Positions 1 to 8,236 of a stretch of DNA of 39,599 nucleotides are shown here, in pieces; the first letter of the stretch is position 1, and each line of letters opens with the position of its first letter. A program made the position numbers and the translations under genes. Under the pieces are notes generated by a model. The model had not been told where the DNA came from. It saw nothing but the letters and a program-made list of their open reading frames with translations, and searched no databases. Source of the DNA: Armatimonadota bacterium (lineage in GTDB: Bacteria > Armatimonadota > Hebobacteria > GCA-020354555 > CP070648); NCBI GenBank assembly GCA_020354555.1, contig CP070648.1, forward strand, positions 3,473,519 to 3,513,117, given 5' to 3'.

Positions 1-1
1 C

Positions 2-1213
2 TGGGGGCTGCTGATACTGCTTGCCTTGGAGTTTGTGCGGCCCCAGCAAATAATCCCCGCGCTCGCGCCACTGCATTTGCCTCGTCTTCTGACCATGTGG
101 GTCGCGCTTGCGTGGGTGCTGCAAGCTGTCGTGGCCCGGAGATCGGGACTCATGCGGGACCGACAGAATGCTGTGATGATCGGGGTGCTGGTGGTCGCCG
201 CCATCTCCGTGCCCGGCGCCTATTGGCCGGGGCAGGCAACTGGGGCCCTTGTCGATCTCGCCAAGAAGATTGTCGCGTTCTTTCTGATCATCAACCTCGC
301 GACCGACCGCCGAAGGGTCGGTATGCTCGTCTGGACCCTGGTCTTGCTCAACGCCTGGCTCGCGGCTAACCAGATTGCGGCATACGCTGCCGCAACGCCA
401 GACACGCCTCTCGCACGACTCGGAGGGGGCACTGACTCGTTCCTGGGCAACACGATAGACTTCGCGGTGGCGATCGCGGTCGTGCTTCCGTACGCCGCGT
501 TCCTCACCTTCGCCGAGAAGCGGACGGCGACGGTTGTGGCTGCGGCGCTTTTCACCGGTCTGTTCGTGGTCTCGATGGTGGCGACCGGGGCGCGGTCAGG
601 GGCCGTTGCGTTGGTGGTTCTGGCCGTCGTCGTGTGGGCCAAGAGTCCGCGCAAGGTGGTGGGGCTTGCGGTCATCGGCGCGCTGCTCGCGGGATGCTGG
701 ATTCTGTCGCCGACTGCGTATCGTGAACGAGTACTCTCCATCAGGGAGTACCGGCAGGACGCGTCGGCGATGGGCAGGATCGAGAACTGGGGCGTCGCAT
801 ACCGAATGCTGCGCGATCGTCCCTTTATCGGCGTCGGCATTGACAACTTCGCCATCGCCTATGGTGTACGTTACAGCCCGGCCGGAGAACAGAGATGGGC
901 CGCGGTACACAACGTGGTGCTGCAAGCGGCGGCCGAACTGGGCGTCGTTGGGCTCACCATGTACCTTTTGCTCTTGTTCTTCGTCCTCGGCGACAACCGC
1001 CGCACGAGGGCCCTCGCGGCACATATGGTCAGCGACCAGGGCCGGTGGTATCGCAACTTGGCTCATGGCGTGGACGCCAGCCTGATCGGATTCCTCGTCA
1101 CCAGCCTATTCGCCACGACCCTCTACTATCCGCACCTCTACCTCATCGCCGGATTGGCGGTGGCGCTCAAGCACGCCGCTCTCGCCGATGCCCCCGCGGA
1201 GGCTGCGCCATGA
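2..1213 (+). CDS. O-antigen ligase / polymerase family membrane protein (5' partial)
   Basis: A polytopic inner-membrane protein with about ten hydrophobic segments. It should join undecaprenyl-linked glycan units or transfer them to an acceptor in the periplasm. The frame is open to the left edge: the residues before the first possible start (TTG at 26) are already hydrophobic and lead into a typical FVRPQQ motif, so the true start lies outside the window. The Wzy_C signature is clear: a TGARSG stretch after a membrane helix, a long loop with GRxxxW, then RPFIGVGIDNF and an HNxxLQ-type histidine (VHNVVLQ). The stop overlaps the next start (ATGA), so it is co-translated with the glycosyltransferase. 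Family is firm. Whether it acts as polymerase, ligase or O-glycosylation ligase cannot be told from sequence. Confidence 0.85.
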   Translation, partial: WGLLILLALEFVRPQQIIPALAPLHLPRLLTMWVALAWVLQAVVARRSGLMRDRQNAVMIGVLVVAAISVPGAYWPGQATGALVDLAKKIVAFFLIINLATDRRRVGMLVWTLVLLNAWLAANQIAAYAAATPDTPLARLGGGTDSFLGNTIDFAVAIAVVLPYAAFLTFAEKRTATVVAAALFTGLFVVSMVATGARSGAVALVVLAVVVWAKSPRKVVGLAVIGALLAGCWILSPTAYRERVLSIREYRQDASAMGRIENWGVAYRMLRDRPFIGVGIDNFAIAYGVRYSPAGEQRWAAVHNVVLQAAAELGVVGLTMYLLLLFFVLGDNRRTRALAAHMVSDQGRWYRNLAHGVDASLIGFLVTSLFATTLYYPHLYLIAGLAVALKHAALADAPAEAAP

Positions 1214-3474
1214 CCGTGGAGACGACCATATTCTGGGTCGCCGTGGCCTTGGTGGCGTACGCCTACGTCGGCTATCCGCTTCTGCTGGCGGCGCTCGGCG
1301 CTGTCTTCGGTCGGCCGTGGCGGAAGGATACGTGTGGCGCCGACCCCGACGTTACCTTGATCGTCCCGGCGCACAACGAGGAGTCCGTCATCGGTCAGAA
1401 GATTCGGAACTGCCTCGATCTGGACTATCCCCGCGACAAGTTCGAGATCATCGTGGTCTGCGACGGCTGCACCGACGCTACGGCCGACGTCGTGCGCCGC
1501 GAGCGCGATCCGCGCGTGCGGTTGATCGAGTACTCGCCGCGCCGAGGTAAGCCGGCGGCGTTGAACGCGGCGTGCGCGGCCGCGCGTGGCGACATCCTGG
1601 TGTTCTCCGACGCGGACGTGCGGCTGCACGCCGCCGCGCTGAAGCATCTCGTCGCGAACTTCGCCGACGAGCATGTAGGCTGTGTCTCGGGGCGAACGCT
1701 CGTCGAGACCCGTGCCGAGAGCACGGCCCAGGGCGAACGGCTGAAGTACACGTTCGATCGCCTGGTGCGCCTGGCGCAAAGCCGGCTGTGGACACTGGCA
1801 GGCGCCGACGGCGGGCTGTACGCCATCCGGCGAGCGCTGTACCGGCCGCCGGCGCTCAACGCCGTGGCAGATGACCTGGCGATACCGGCGGCGATAGTCG
1901 AACAGGGATATCGCATCGTCTACGATCCGCTCGCCGCGGCCATCGAACCCGCGGCGGGGACCTTCAGCGACGAAATGCGCCGCAAGGCGCGCATCGTAGC
2001 TGGGGCGGCTCCGATCAGCGTCCGGTGGCTTGCTCCGCGGCGGCTGTTTCGCCGCGACCTGATGGGATTCCATCTGCTGTCGGGCAAGCTGCTCAAGTAC
2101 GTGGTGCCGCTGTCGCTGATCGCGATACTGGCGTGCAGCGTCGCGCTCCGATCTCAGCCCTTATATGCCGCGCTGCTGTACTCACAACTCGCCTTCTATG
2201 CCATCGCCGCTGCGGGGTTGGCGGTGCATCGGCGATATGGCACTCGCCTGCCCCGCGCGTTCTGGCTTCCCGCGTACTTCTGCGGCGTCAACGGCGCCGC
2301 TTTGGTCGGCCTGTACCGCGCGCTGCGCCGCCGGCAGAGCGTCAAGTGGGAGCGGCCGCCCCGCGCGCCGGAGACGAAAACGAGTGAACTGGAGCGTGTC
2401 TCCACCGGTCAGACCCCTCAGATGAATGCAGCCACCGACAACAGCACATTGCGTATCGGCCCGTTCGAGGGAGCGGCGGCCGAATGGAACGAGTTCGTCG
2501 CGGCCGCGGAGGACGGCACGGTATTTCACGACCTGCGCTGGCGGACGGTAATCGAAGACGTGTTCGGCTACAAGAGTCACTACCTGGAGGCGCGGGACGA
2601 CGGCAGGCTCGTGGGGATCTTGCCCTTGTTCCGCGCGCGCCATGCGCTGACGGGCCCGGCCCTGGTCTCCATGCCGTTCCTCAACTACGGGGGCCCTGTC
2701 GCGGAAACTGACGCGGTCCGAGAGGCGCTGCTGTCCGCAGGGACGGCTCTCGCGCAGCGCGCGGACGCGACATATCTAGAGGTGCGCAGTCGGGAGCCTC
2801 TGGGCCCGCTGTTCATGAGTTCGACCCAGAAGGAGACCTACGAGCTGTCGCTCGAGGGCGGCCCCGAGGCCGCCTGGCGCGGCCTCAAGTCCAGCGTTCG
2901 CAACAAGGTGCGCAAGGCGGTCAAGCTCGGGGTCACGGTACGCATGGGGCTGCATTTCCTGCCGCAGTTCTACCGCTGCTTTGCACACAACATGCGTGAC
3001 CTCGGCACGCCGGTGCTCAGCCGCGCGTTCTTCGAGCGCGCGGCGGAGGCGTTCCCGGAGGAGTGCGAAGTCATGGTGGCGCAGCATGGCGAGCGATTCA
3101 TCGGCGGCAAGTTCGTCATGATGTGGGGCGGCGTCATGTATTTCGTGTGGGCGTCATCACTGCGCCCTGCCCTGCGCCTCGCCCCCAACGACCTGCTCAA
3201 CTGGCGGGCGATCGAGTATGCATGCACGCGTGGTCTGAGCTGGTGCGACTTCGGCCGTTCCACCGTGGGCTCGCCCCACGCGGCGTACAAGCGACAGTGG
3301 GGAGCACAGCCCCGACAGTTGTACTGGGAGTACTGCGCGCCCAACGGCTACACAATCCCCGGGCCGACGCGGGACCGTGGATTGGCATATCGGTACGCCA
3401 GCCTGCTGTGGCGGCGGCTGCCCATGCCCATCGCGAATCGCGTCGGGCCGCTGCTGGCGAGGTACCTGCCCTGA
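1210..3474 (+). CDS. Fusion: GT2 glycosyltransferase + FemAB/GNAT-like acyltransferase (XrtA-associated type)
   Basis: One 754-codon frame holds two proteins that are normally separate. Residues 1-390 are a processive-type GT2: an N-terminal membrane helix, VPAHNEE, a CDGCTD nucleotide-sugar motif, SDADV as the DxD, an ADDLA acid motif, an RRKARIV basic motif, then three C-terminal membrane helices. Residues about 405-754 are a FemAB-like double-GNAT protein with an FLNYGGP motif, an SSVRNKVRKA stretch and a WCDFGRS motif, close to the FemAB proteins of exosortase A loci. The start is ATG 1210, overlapping the previous stop; open frame upstream of it is only a shadow of the ligase gene. An internal ATG at 2422 could start a separate FemAB protein, but no stop precedes it and its ribosome site is poor. 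A lost stop or indel near 2380 is the alternative (a TGA lies in another frame at 2385-2387). Confidence 0.8.
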   Translation: MTVETTIFWVAVALVAYAYVGYPLLLAALGAVFGRPWRKDTCGADPDVTLIVPAHNEESVIGQKIRNCLDLDYPRDKFEIIVVCDGCTDATADVVRRERDPRVRLIEYSPRRGKPAALNAACAAARGDILVFSDADVRLHAAALKHLVANFADEHVGCVSGRTLVETRAESTAQGERLKYTFDRLVRLAQSRLWTLAGADGGLYAIRRALYRPPALNAVADDLAIPAAIVEQGYRIVYDPLAAAIEPAAGTFSDEMRRKARIVAGAAPISVRWLAPRRLFRRDLMGFHLLSGKLLKYVVPLSLIAILACSVALRSQPLYAALLYSQLAFYAIAAAGLAVHRRYGTRLPRAFWLPAYFCGVNGAALVGLYRALRRRQSVKWERPPRAPETKTSELERVSTGQTPQMNAATDNSTLRIGPFEGAAAEWNEFVAAAEDGTVFHDLRWRTVIEDVFGYKSHYLEARDDGRLVGILPLFRARHALTGPALVSMPFLNYGGPVAETDAVREALLSAGTALAQRADATYLEVRSREPLGPLFMSSTQKETYELSLEGGPEAAWRGLKSSVRNKVRKAVKLGVTVRMGLHFLPQFYRCFAHNMRDLGTPVLSRAFFERAAEAFPEECEVMVAQHGERFIGGKFVMMWGGVMYFVWASSLRPALRLAPNDLLNWRAIEYACTRGLSWCDFGRSTVGSPHAAYKRQWGAQPRQLYWEYCAPNGYTIPGPTRDRGLAYRYASLLWRRLPMPIANRVGPLLARYLP

Positions 3475-3489
3475 GGGCGGGCGGTCATC

Positions 3490-4644
3490 ATGGTCACACT
3501 ACGCGAGACAGTGAAGACGGCGATTGCCGGTCTCGGTTACTATACCGGCGCGCTGGGCGTCGTGGGCTGGATCGGCGAGCGCTTGCACGGTCGGGGCTGC
3601 GCGATCCTCACGTATCACCGCGTGCTGTGCCGCGAGGAGGCCGCTGCGGAGCCCGACCCCGGGTTGGTGACTACAGTCGAGACATTCAGGGCACACATGG
3701 AGTGCATTGCCGAGCGCTACACACCGGTGCCGCTCAGCGAAGCTGTCGCGCGGCTCGGTCGAGGTGCGCCTCTTCCCCGCCGAGCCTGCGCGGTCACCTT
3801 CGACGACGGCTGGCGTGATAACTTCAGGAATGCATATCCGATCCTGCGTGAGATCGGCATCCCGGCAACCATCTTCGTCGCCACAAGCTATGTCGGCACC
3901 GAGCGACCGTTGTGGACGCGACGGGCCGCCCACGTCATCGGCGAGGCGCTGCGCCGAGGCGAGGCGCGGCTCGTGCAAGATGCGCTTGACCAAGACGGGC
4001 CGGGGCTGTCGTCTCCAGCGATAGGGACATCCCACGGGGTCAAGCCCATCGTTTCGCTCCTCAAGCGCCTGCCCGCCGGTCGGCGCGAGCGGATCGTGTC
4101 CGGCATCGCGGCGGCGCTCGGCTGTGCGTCGGTCGGCGACTCGTGGCTGACATGGGACGAGCTTCGTCACATGAGCGAACGCGGGGTCGCGGTCGGATCT
4201 CATACCCGGACGCATGCAATCCTCATCGCGGAGTCGCCCGAGCGCGTGCGCGATGAACTCGCCGGCTCTCGGGCCGACATCGAAACACACGTCGGCGCAG
4301 CGCCTGTTGCGTTCTGCTATCCCGACGGCGCGTGGGACGAGCGCGTCGAGGCAATGGTGCGCGACACTGGATATGCTTGTGCGTGCTCCACCGATCCCGG
4401 CATGGCGCGCGCCGGAGGCAATCCCTATCATCTCCCACGGATCGCCGCCGACGAGCGGATGGCGCAGGGCGTCGGCCGCGGATTCTCACCGGCGATGCTT
4501 ACTCTTCAGGCGATGGGCGGATTCCGGACCGTGGCGGGATTGCGGCGTGACCGACATCAAGTAGTCGAGCCGGAGCGAAGGGGAGCTACCGGCGAGGGCG
4601 ACGAGCCCGCCGACACTCTGGCGGCAATGGAACGACACCGATGA
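3490..4644 (+). CDS. Polysaccharide deacetylase (carbohydrate esterase 4 / NodB-like)
   Basis: A 384-residue metal-dependent deacetylase, probably acting on N- or O-acetyl groups of the glycan being assembled. The NodB motifs are in order: TYHRV near residue 41, the metal-binding TFDDGW near residue 100, SHTRTH (the HxxxH zinc histidines) near 237, and FCYPDG further on. There is no obvious signal peptide; the N-terminus (LGYYTGALGVVGW) is only weakly hydrophobic. It lies 15 bases after the GT2-FemAB gene and its stop overlaps a tiny ORF. The last 30 or so residues are low-complexity and charged and may not belong to the fold. The family is certain; the substrate is unknown. Confidence 0.88.
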   Translation: MVTLRETVKTAIAGLGYYTGALGVVGWIGERLHGRGCAILTYHRVLCREEAAAEPDPGLVTTVETFRAHMECIAERYTPVPLSEAVARLGRGAPLPRRACAVTFDDGWRDNFRNAYPILREIGIPATIFVATSYVGTERPLWTRRAAHVIGEALRRGEARLVQDALDQDGPGLSSPAIGTSHGVKPIVSLLKRLPAGRRERIVSGIAAALGCASVGDSWLTWDELRHMSERGVAVGSHTRTHAILIAESPERVRDELAGSRADIETHVGAAPVAFCYPDGAWDERVEAMVRDTGYACACSTDPGMARAGGNPYHLPRIAADERMAQGVGRGFSPAMLTLQAMGGFRTVAGLRRDRHQVVEPERRGATGEGDEPADTLAAMERHR

Positions 4645-4736
4645 CGCAGGAGAACAAAGCATCGGTTCTCGTGGTTGACGGCGACACGCGAACGAAACCA
4701 GACGCTTGCGTCACCAGTGAGGCGGTAATGCAGTGA
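4641..4736 (+). CDS. Small 31-residue ORF between deacetylase and glycosyltransferase (hypothetical)
   Basis: ATG 4641 overlaps the deacetylase stop as ATGA, and the TGA at 4734-4736 overlaps the GTG start of the next gene as GTGA. The ORF therefore fills the whole gap with both junctions in coupling geometry. The peptide is hydrophilic, with one hydrophobic stretch (SVLVVDGD). I recognise no family. It may be a short coupling ORF that carries ribosomes to the next gene, a real small protein, or chance. The SVLVVDGDTRT run looks superficially like the first strand of a response-regulator receiver, but nothing else of that domain is present. Confidence 0.3.
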   Translation: MTQENKASVLVVDGDTRTKPDACVTSEAVMQ

Positions 4737-5854
4737 GCCATCCGATCCGCGTTCTGCAGGCGATCGAAACCGGCGGTTACGGTGGTGCCGAAATGGTGCT
4801 GCTGCAGCTCGCGACGCATCTCTCGCGGGGCCGGTATGCCGTGATCGCCGGAGTTGGGAGAGACGACTGGTTGGCGCAGAATCTCAGAGCAGCGGGCGTC
4901 CGTGTCTTCATCCTCGGGCGTGCGCGTGGGTTGGACGTGCGTCTAGTGGCCAACCTTGTACGAGTGATAAGACGTGAACGGGTGAGCCTAGTGCACAGCC
5001 ACATGTTCAGAATCGGTCTCAACAGCTGCCTTGCGGCCCGCGTCGCGGGGATTCCGGCGATTGTTACGGTGCACGGATTATCTGACTTCGAGACTGGACG
5101 TCGACGGCTTGCGATCTGGTTCCTCTCGCAACTGGCCAGCAGGATAGTGACTGTGTCCCGCTACCTGCGACGCCAACTGATGGGATCCTGTCGCGTGAGG
5201 GCGAGTCGAATTGCCACGATCCATAACGGTGTGCCACTAGGCCATTTCCCGGCTGACCACCACGAATCACGGCGACAAGTTCGAGCGGAACTCGATCTGG
5301 AGGGCGCGTTCGCGGTGGGGACGGTAGGCCGTCTGAGCCCTGTGAAGGGCCATCAGCATCTCATTGATGCGATTGCTGGGTTGGCCGATGAAACGCCAGT
5401 GGTGCGACTGCTGATCGTCGGGCCTGGACCGTTGCGCTCTGCGCTGGCGGCGCGGTCGGAAGCCCTTGGGCTAGCCGACCGGGTTCGATTCCTGGGCTTC
5501 AGGGATGATATCCCACGGCTGCTCAGCGCGTTGGATTGCTTTGTGCTGCCGTCGTTGTCCGAGGGGCTCTCGATCGCGACCATGGAGGCGATGGCGGCGG
5601 GACTGCCTGTAGTTGTCACCGACAGCGGGGGGCCGTCCGATCTGGTGGAGCACGGCGAGACGGGTCTGGTGGTTCCGCCGGGCGACGCCTCCGCGCTATC
5701 GGCGGCCATCGCGACCGTCCTGCGCGAGCCGGAGTTGGCGCGGCGATTGGGGGCCGCGGCCCGCCGGAGAGCCCAGGCGTTCGATATGCGAGACATGGTA
5801 GACAGGTACGAGATGCTGTACCGGGAGGTGCTGAGTGACCGCAAGCGGGCTTGA
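4733..5854 (+). CDS. Glycosyltransferase family 4 (GT-B fold)
   Basis: A 373-residue cytoplasmic GT4 enzyme, probably using a nucleotide-activated sugar to extend a lipid-linked oligosaccharide. The N-terminal domain has the GGYGGAEMVLL loop typical of GT4. The C-terminal donor domain shows GRLSPVKGH, then the EX7E motif in SEGLSIATMEAMAAG followed by LPVVVTDSGG. The start is GTG 4733; an ATG at 4728 runs straight into a stop, and GAGGCGG at about 4719 is a suitable ribosome site. Its end overlaps the next gene by 20 bases. The sugar and linkage cannot be predicted. Confidence 0.9.
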   Translation: MSHPIRVLQAIETGGYGGAEMVLLQLATHLSRGRYAVIAGVGRDDWLAQNLRAAGVRVFILGRARGLDVRLVANLVRVIRRERVSLVHSHMFRIGLNSCLAARVAGIPAIVTVHGLSDFETGRRRLAIWFLSQLASRIVTVSRYLRRQLMGSCRVRASRIATIHNGVPLGHFPADHHESRRQVRAELDLEGAFAVGTVGRLSPVKGHQHLIDAIAGLADETPVVRLLIVGPGPLRSALAARSEALGLADRVRFLGFRDDIPRLLSALDCFVLPSLSEGLSIATMEAMAAGLPVVVTDSGGPSDLVEHGETGLVVPPGDASALSAAIATVLREPELARRLGAAARRRAQAFDMRDMVDRYEMLYREVLSDRKRA

Positions 5855-6956
5855 GCTTGCGCTCGGCGGCGCCTCGACGCCCGGCCTGACGGCGCGAGAG
5901 ATGGGCGCGGAGGGCCGCGCCGCGTGGGACGCGTTCGTCGCGGGCCATCCCTTGGGCCATTACATGCAGAGTTACGAATGGGGTGAAATCCGGGCAGCGA
6001 GCGGATGGACGCCGATTCGCGTCGCGGTGCTCGTCGGCGATGAGATTCGGGCGTGCGCGCAAGTGCTCGAGAAGAAGTTGGTGCTGGGCCATCGGTGCGT
6101 TCACTATGCGCCGCGGGGCCCCATCGTTGACTACCACGACGCCCGGTTGCTCGCCGACACCGTCAACGCGTTGCGCGCCGTCGGCCGTCGTCGAGGCGCG
6201 ACTATGCTCAGGACCGACCCCGCGGTCGGCGAAGAGGACGCCGCGGCTCGCGAGGCGCTGGACGCGCTCGGATTCAGACACAGCGAGCGCGGCACGTATT
6301 GGAACGCGCCGCGCCACGTCTTCCGGCTCGACCTATCGCCCGACGAAGATGCGCTGTTCCGGTCGTTTCGACAGACCACGCGCAACGAGATACGACAAGC
6401 CGCTCGAAAAGGCGTCGTCATCGAGAACAGCGGGACGCCGGGGGATCTCGCGGAGTTTCACCAACTGATGATGGTGCTCGGGAGCCGCAAGGGCTTTCCG
6501 GTGCGCGCGTACGCGCATTATCGGAAGCTGTACGACGAACTTCTGCCGCGCGGGCTCGGGAAGCTGTTCGTGGCACGCCACGACGGCACGCTGATCGGCG
6601 GAGCGTTCATGGCGACGATGGGTGACGCGAGTTGGTGGCTGCACGGCGCGACGAGTTCGGAACATCGCAAGCTGATGCCGAGCAAAGCGTTGGCATGGGC
6701 GATGATCACGTGGTCAAAGAGCGTGGGGCGACGGTGGTTTGACTTCCTCGGCTCGCGCTTGCCGGGCGTGGCCGATTTCAAGCGAGGCTTCAGACCAACC
6801 GAGGCGTCGTTCATCGGCTGCTACGACTTGCCGTTGCGGCCAACCACATATGCCCTGTGGCGTGCCGCCGAGAGCCGCGGGGTGCCGGCGGCGGTGGCGG
6901 TTTATCGGGCGGTGATGCCCCGGCTGGGATTCCTGCGGCGAGGGGCGTCAACGTGA
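5835..6956 (+). CDS. FemAB-family aminoacyl/acyltransferase-like protein (peptidoglycan-bridge type)
   Basis: A 373-residue double-GNAT protein of the FemA/FemB/lipid II aminoacyltransferase superfamily. Family marks include an HYMQSYEWGE segment near the start (substrate entry in this family), a FRLDLS...RQTTRNEIRQA region, a KGFPVR segment and a FDFLGS motif near the end. Some relatives use aminoacyl-tRNA to add amino acids to lipid II; the XrtA-associated group has no demonstrated reaction. Placement between glycosyltransferases suggests it decorates the glycan or lipid-linked precursor. The start is GTG 5835, inside the end of the previous gene, and the stop overlaps the next start. With the fused copy at 2422-3474 it makes two divergent FemAB-like domains in one cluster. 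Confidence 0.82.
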   Translation: MTASGLELALGGASTPGLTAREMGAEGRAAWDAFVAGHPLGHYMQSYEWGEIRAASGWTPIRVAVLVGDEIRACAQVLEKKLVLGHRCVHYAPRGPIVDYHDARLLADTVNALRAVGRRRGATMLRTDPAVGEEDAAAREALDALGFRHSERGTYWNAPRHVFRLDLSPDEDALFRSFRQTTRNEIRQAARKGVVIENSGTPGDLAEFHQLMMVLGSRKGFPVRAYAHYRKLYDELLPRGLGKLFVARHDGTLIGGAFMATMGDASWWLHGATSSEHRKLMPSKALAWAMITWSKSVGRRWFDFLGSRLPGVADFKRGFRPTEASFIGCYDLPLRPTTYALWRAAESRGVPAAVAVYRAVMPRLGFLRRGAST

Positions 6957-8236
6957 ACGTGCTCAAGGTATTCTTCAGTCCCTACCCGTGGGACGTCAGA
7001 GTGGAGAAGATATGCCGCGGCCTTGTCGCGGGCGGGCATGAGGTGACGCTCCTGTGCCGCAACGAGCGTCTTCAGCCAGCGGACGAAGTGATCGATGGGT
7101 TTCGCGTGACGCGCATTCGGCCGCCGCGGATCGGCGCTCCCGCCTTCAACCAATGGTGGAACGCGCCGCTGCCCGTCAATCCGGTGTGGTGGGCGCACAT
7201 CGCCGCGGCTCTCGCCCGCGAGCGACCCGACGTCGTGCTGATACGGGACATCCCGCTCGCCGTGCCGAGCGCCGCGCTGGCGCGCGCCTGCGGCATTCCG
7301 ACGGTGCTCGACATGGCCGAGAACTACCCCGCAGCGATGGCGGAGTGGCGCCGCTGGGAGCGCGGCGGAGCAACCCGCGCCCTGACGCGAAACGTGGTCG
7401 CCGCGCGCGCGCTGGAGAGAGCGTCGGTGAGAGCCGTGAACCACGTCGTCGTCGTCGCCGAGGAACAGCGGAGCCGCCTGGTGGCGATGAAGGTTCCCCC
7501 GCGCCGCGTCTGGCTCGCGAGCAATACCCCTGAGCTGGACCGGGCGAGTCGCATCGATCGCGGCCTACAACAGGAGCTGCGGCAGCGCTTTCGTGGGCGG
7601 ACGGTCGTGCTTTACGTGGGGGAGCTCCACCTCCACCGTGGCATAGACACGGCCATACGTGCGGTGAGTCGCGCCCGCGCGCAGCTCGGTGATCCGCTGC
7701 TCCTACTCGTCGGCAAGGGGATCCACGAACGACTTCTGAGACGGATCGCGGCGGCGCAGGGCGGACAGGAGCTGGTGCATTTCGAGGGATGGGTCCGACC
7801 CGAGTTGGTGGCGAGTTATGTGGCGAGCTGTGACATCGCGCTCGTGCCGCACCGTGCCAGCGAGCACACGAACACCACGTTGCCGAACAAACTGTTCGAC
7901 TACATGGCGCACGGCAAGCCGGTGGTGGTGTCCGACGCCGCGCCGATGGCACGGATCGTAAACGCCGAGGGATGCGGCACGGTGTTCCGCTCCGGCGACG
8001 GCGATTCGCTGGCACGGGCCATCCTCCACGCGGCGGACCCGACGCGCGGCCCTCGCATGGGGCTGCGCGGGCGGCAAGCGGTGCTCCGCGAGTACAACTG
8101 GGACGTGGATTTTCGTCGGCTCTGCTCGGCGCTGGAGACAGCCGCCGGCGGCGCGCGCAAGCGCTGCGGACGCGCATCGCGCGCCGGGCCGGGCGTTGGG
8201 CGCGCTGGAAGGTCGGGGGCCCATGCCGACAGCTAG
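6953..8236 (+). CDS. Glycosyltransferase family 4
   Basis: A 427-residue GT-B enzyme. The N-terminus has the FSPYPWDVRVEK segment seen in many GT4 proteins (strand plus the loop that begins acceptor binding), followed by GHEVTLLC. The donor half has VLYVGELHLHRG, an HFEGWVRPE strand, and LPNKLFDYMAHGKPVVVSD, the variant of the GT4 donor motif without the first Glu of EX7E. I place the start at GTG 6953, overlapping the previous stop, because upstream in-frame codons repeat the end of the FemAB gene in another frame and have no ribosome site. It ends 14 bases inside the next gene. Confidence 0.87.
   Translation: MNVLKVFFSPYPWDVRVEKICRGLVAGGHEVTLLCRNERLQPADEVIDGFRVTRIRPPRIGAPAFNQWWNAPLPVNPVWWAHIAAALARERPDVVLIRDIPLAVPSAALARACGIPTVLDMAENYPAAMAEWRRWERGGATRALTRNVVAARALERASVRAVNHVVVVAEEQRSRLVAMKVPPRRVWLASNTPELDRASRIDRGLQQELRQRFRGRTVVLYVGELHLHRGIDTAIRAVSRARAQLGDPLLLLVGKGIHERLLRRIAAAQGGQELVHFEGWVRPELVASYVASCDIALVPHRASEHTNTTLPNKLFDYMAHGKPVVVSDAAPMARIVNAEGCGTVFRSGDGDSLARAILHAADPTRGPRMGLRGRQAVLREYNWDVDFRRLCSALETAAGGARKRCGRASRAGPGVGRAGRSGAHADS

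Noticed and set aside
4641-4736. Remnant of a response-regulator receiver domain
   Set aside because: Only an eleven-residue resemblance to the first strand; no phospho-acceptor region follows.
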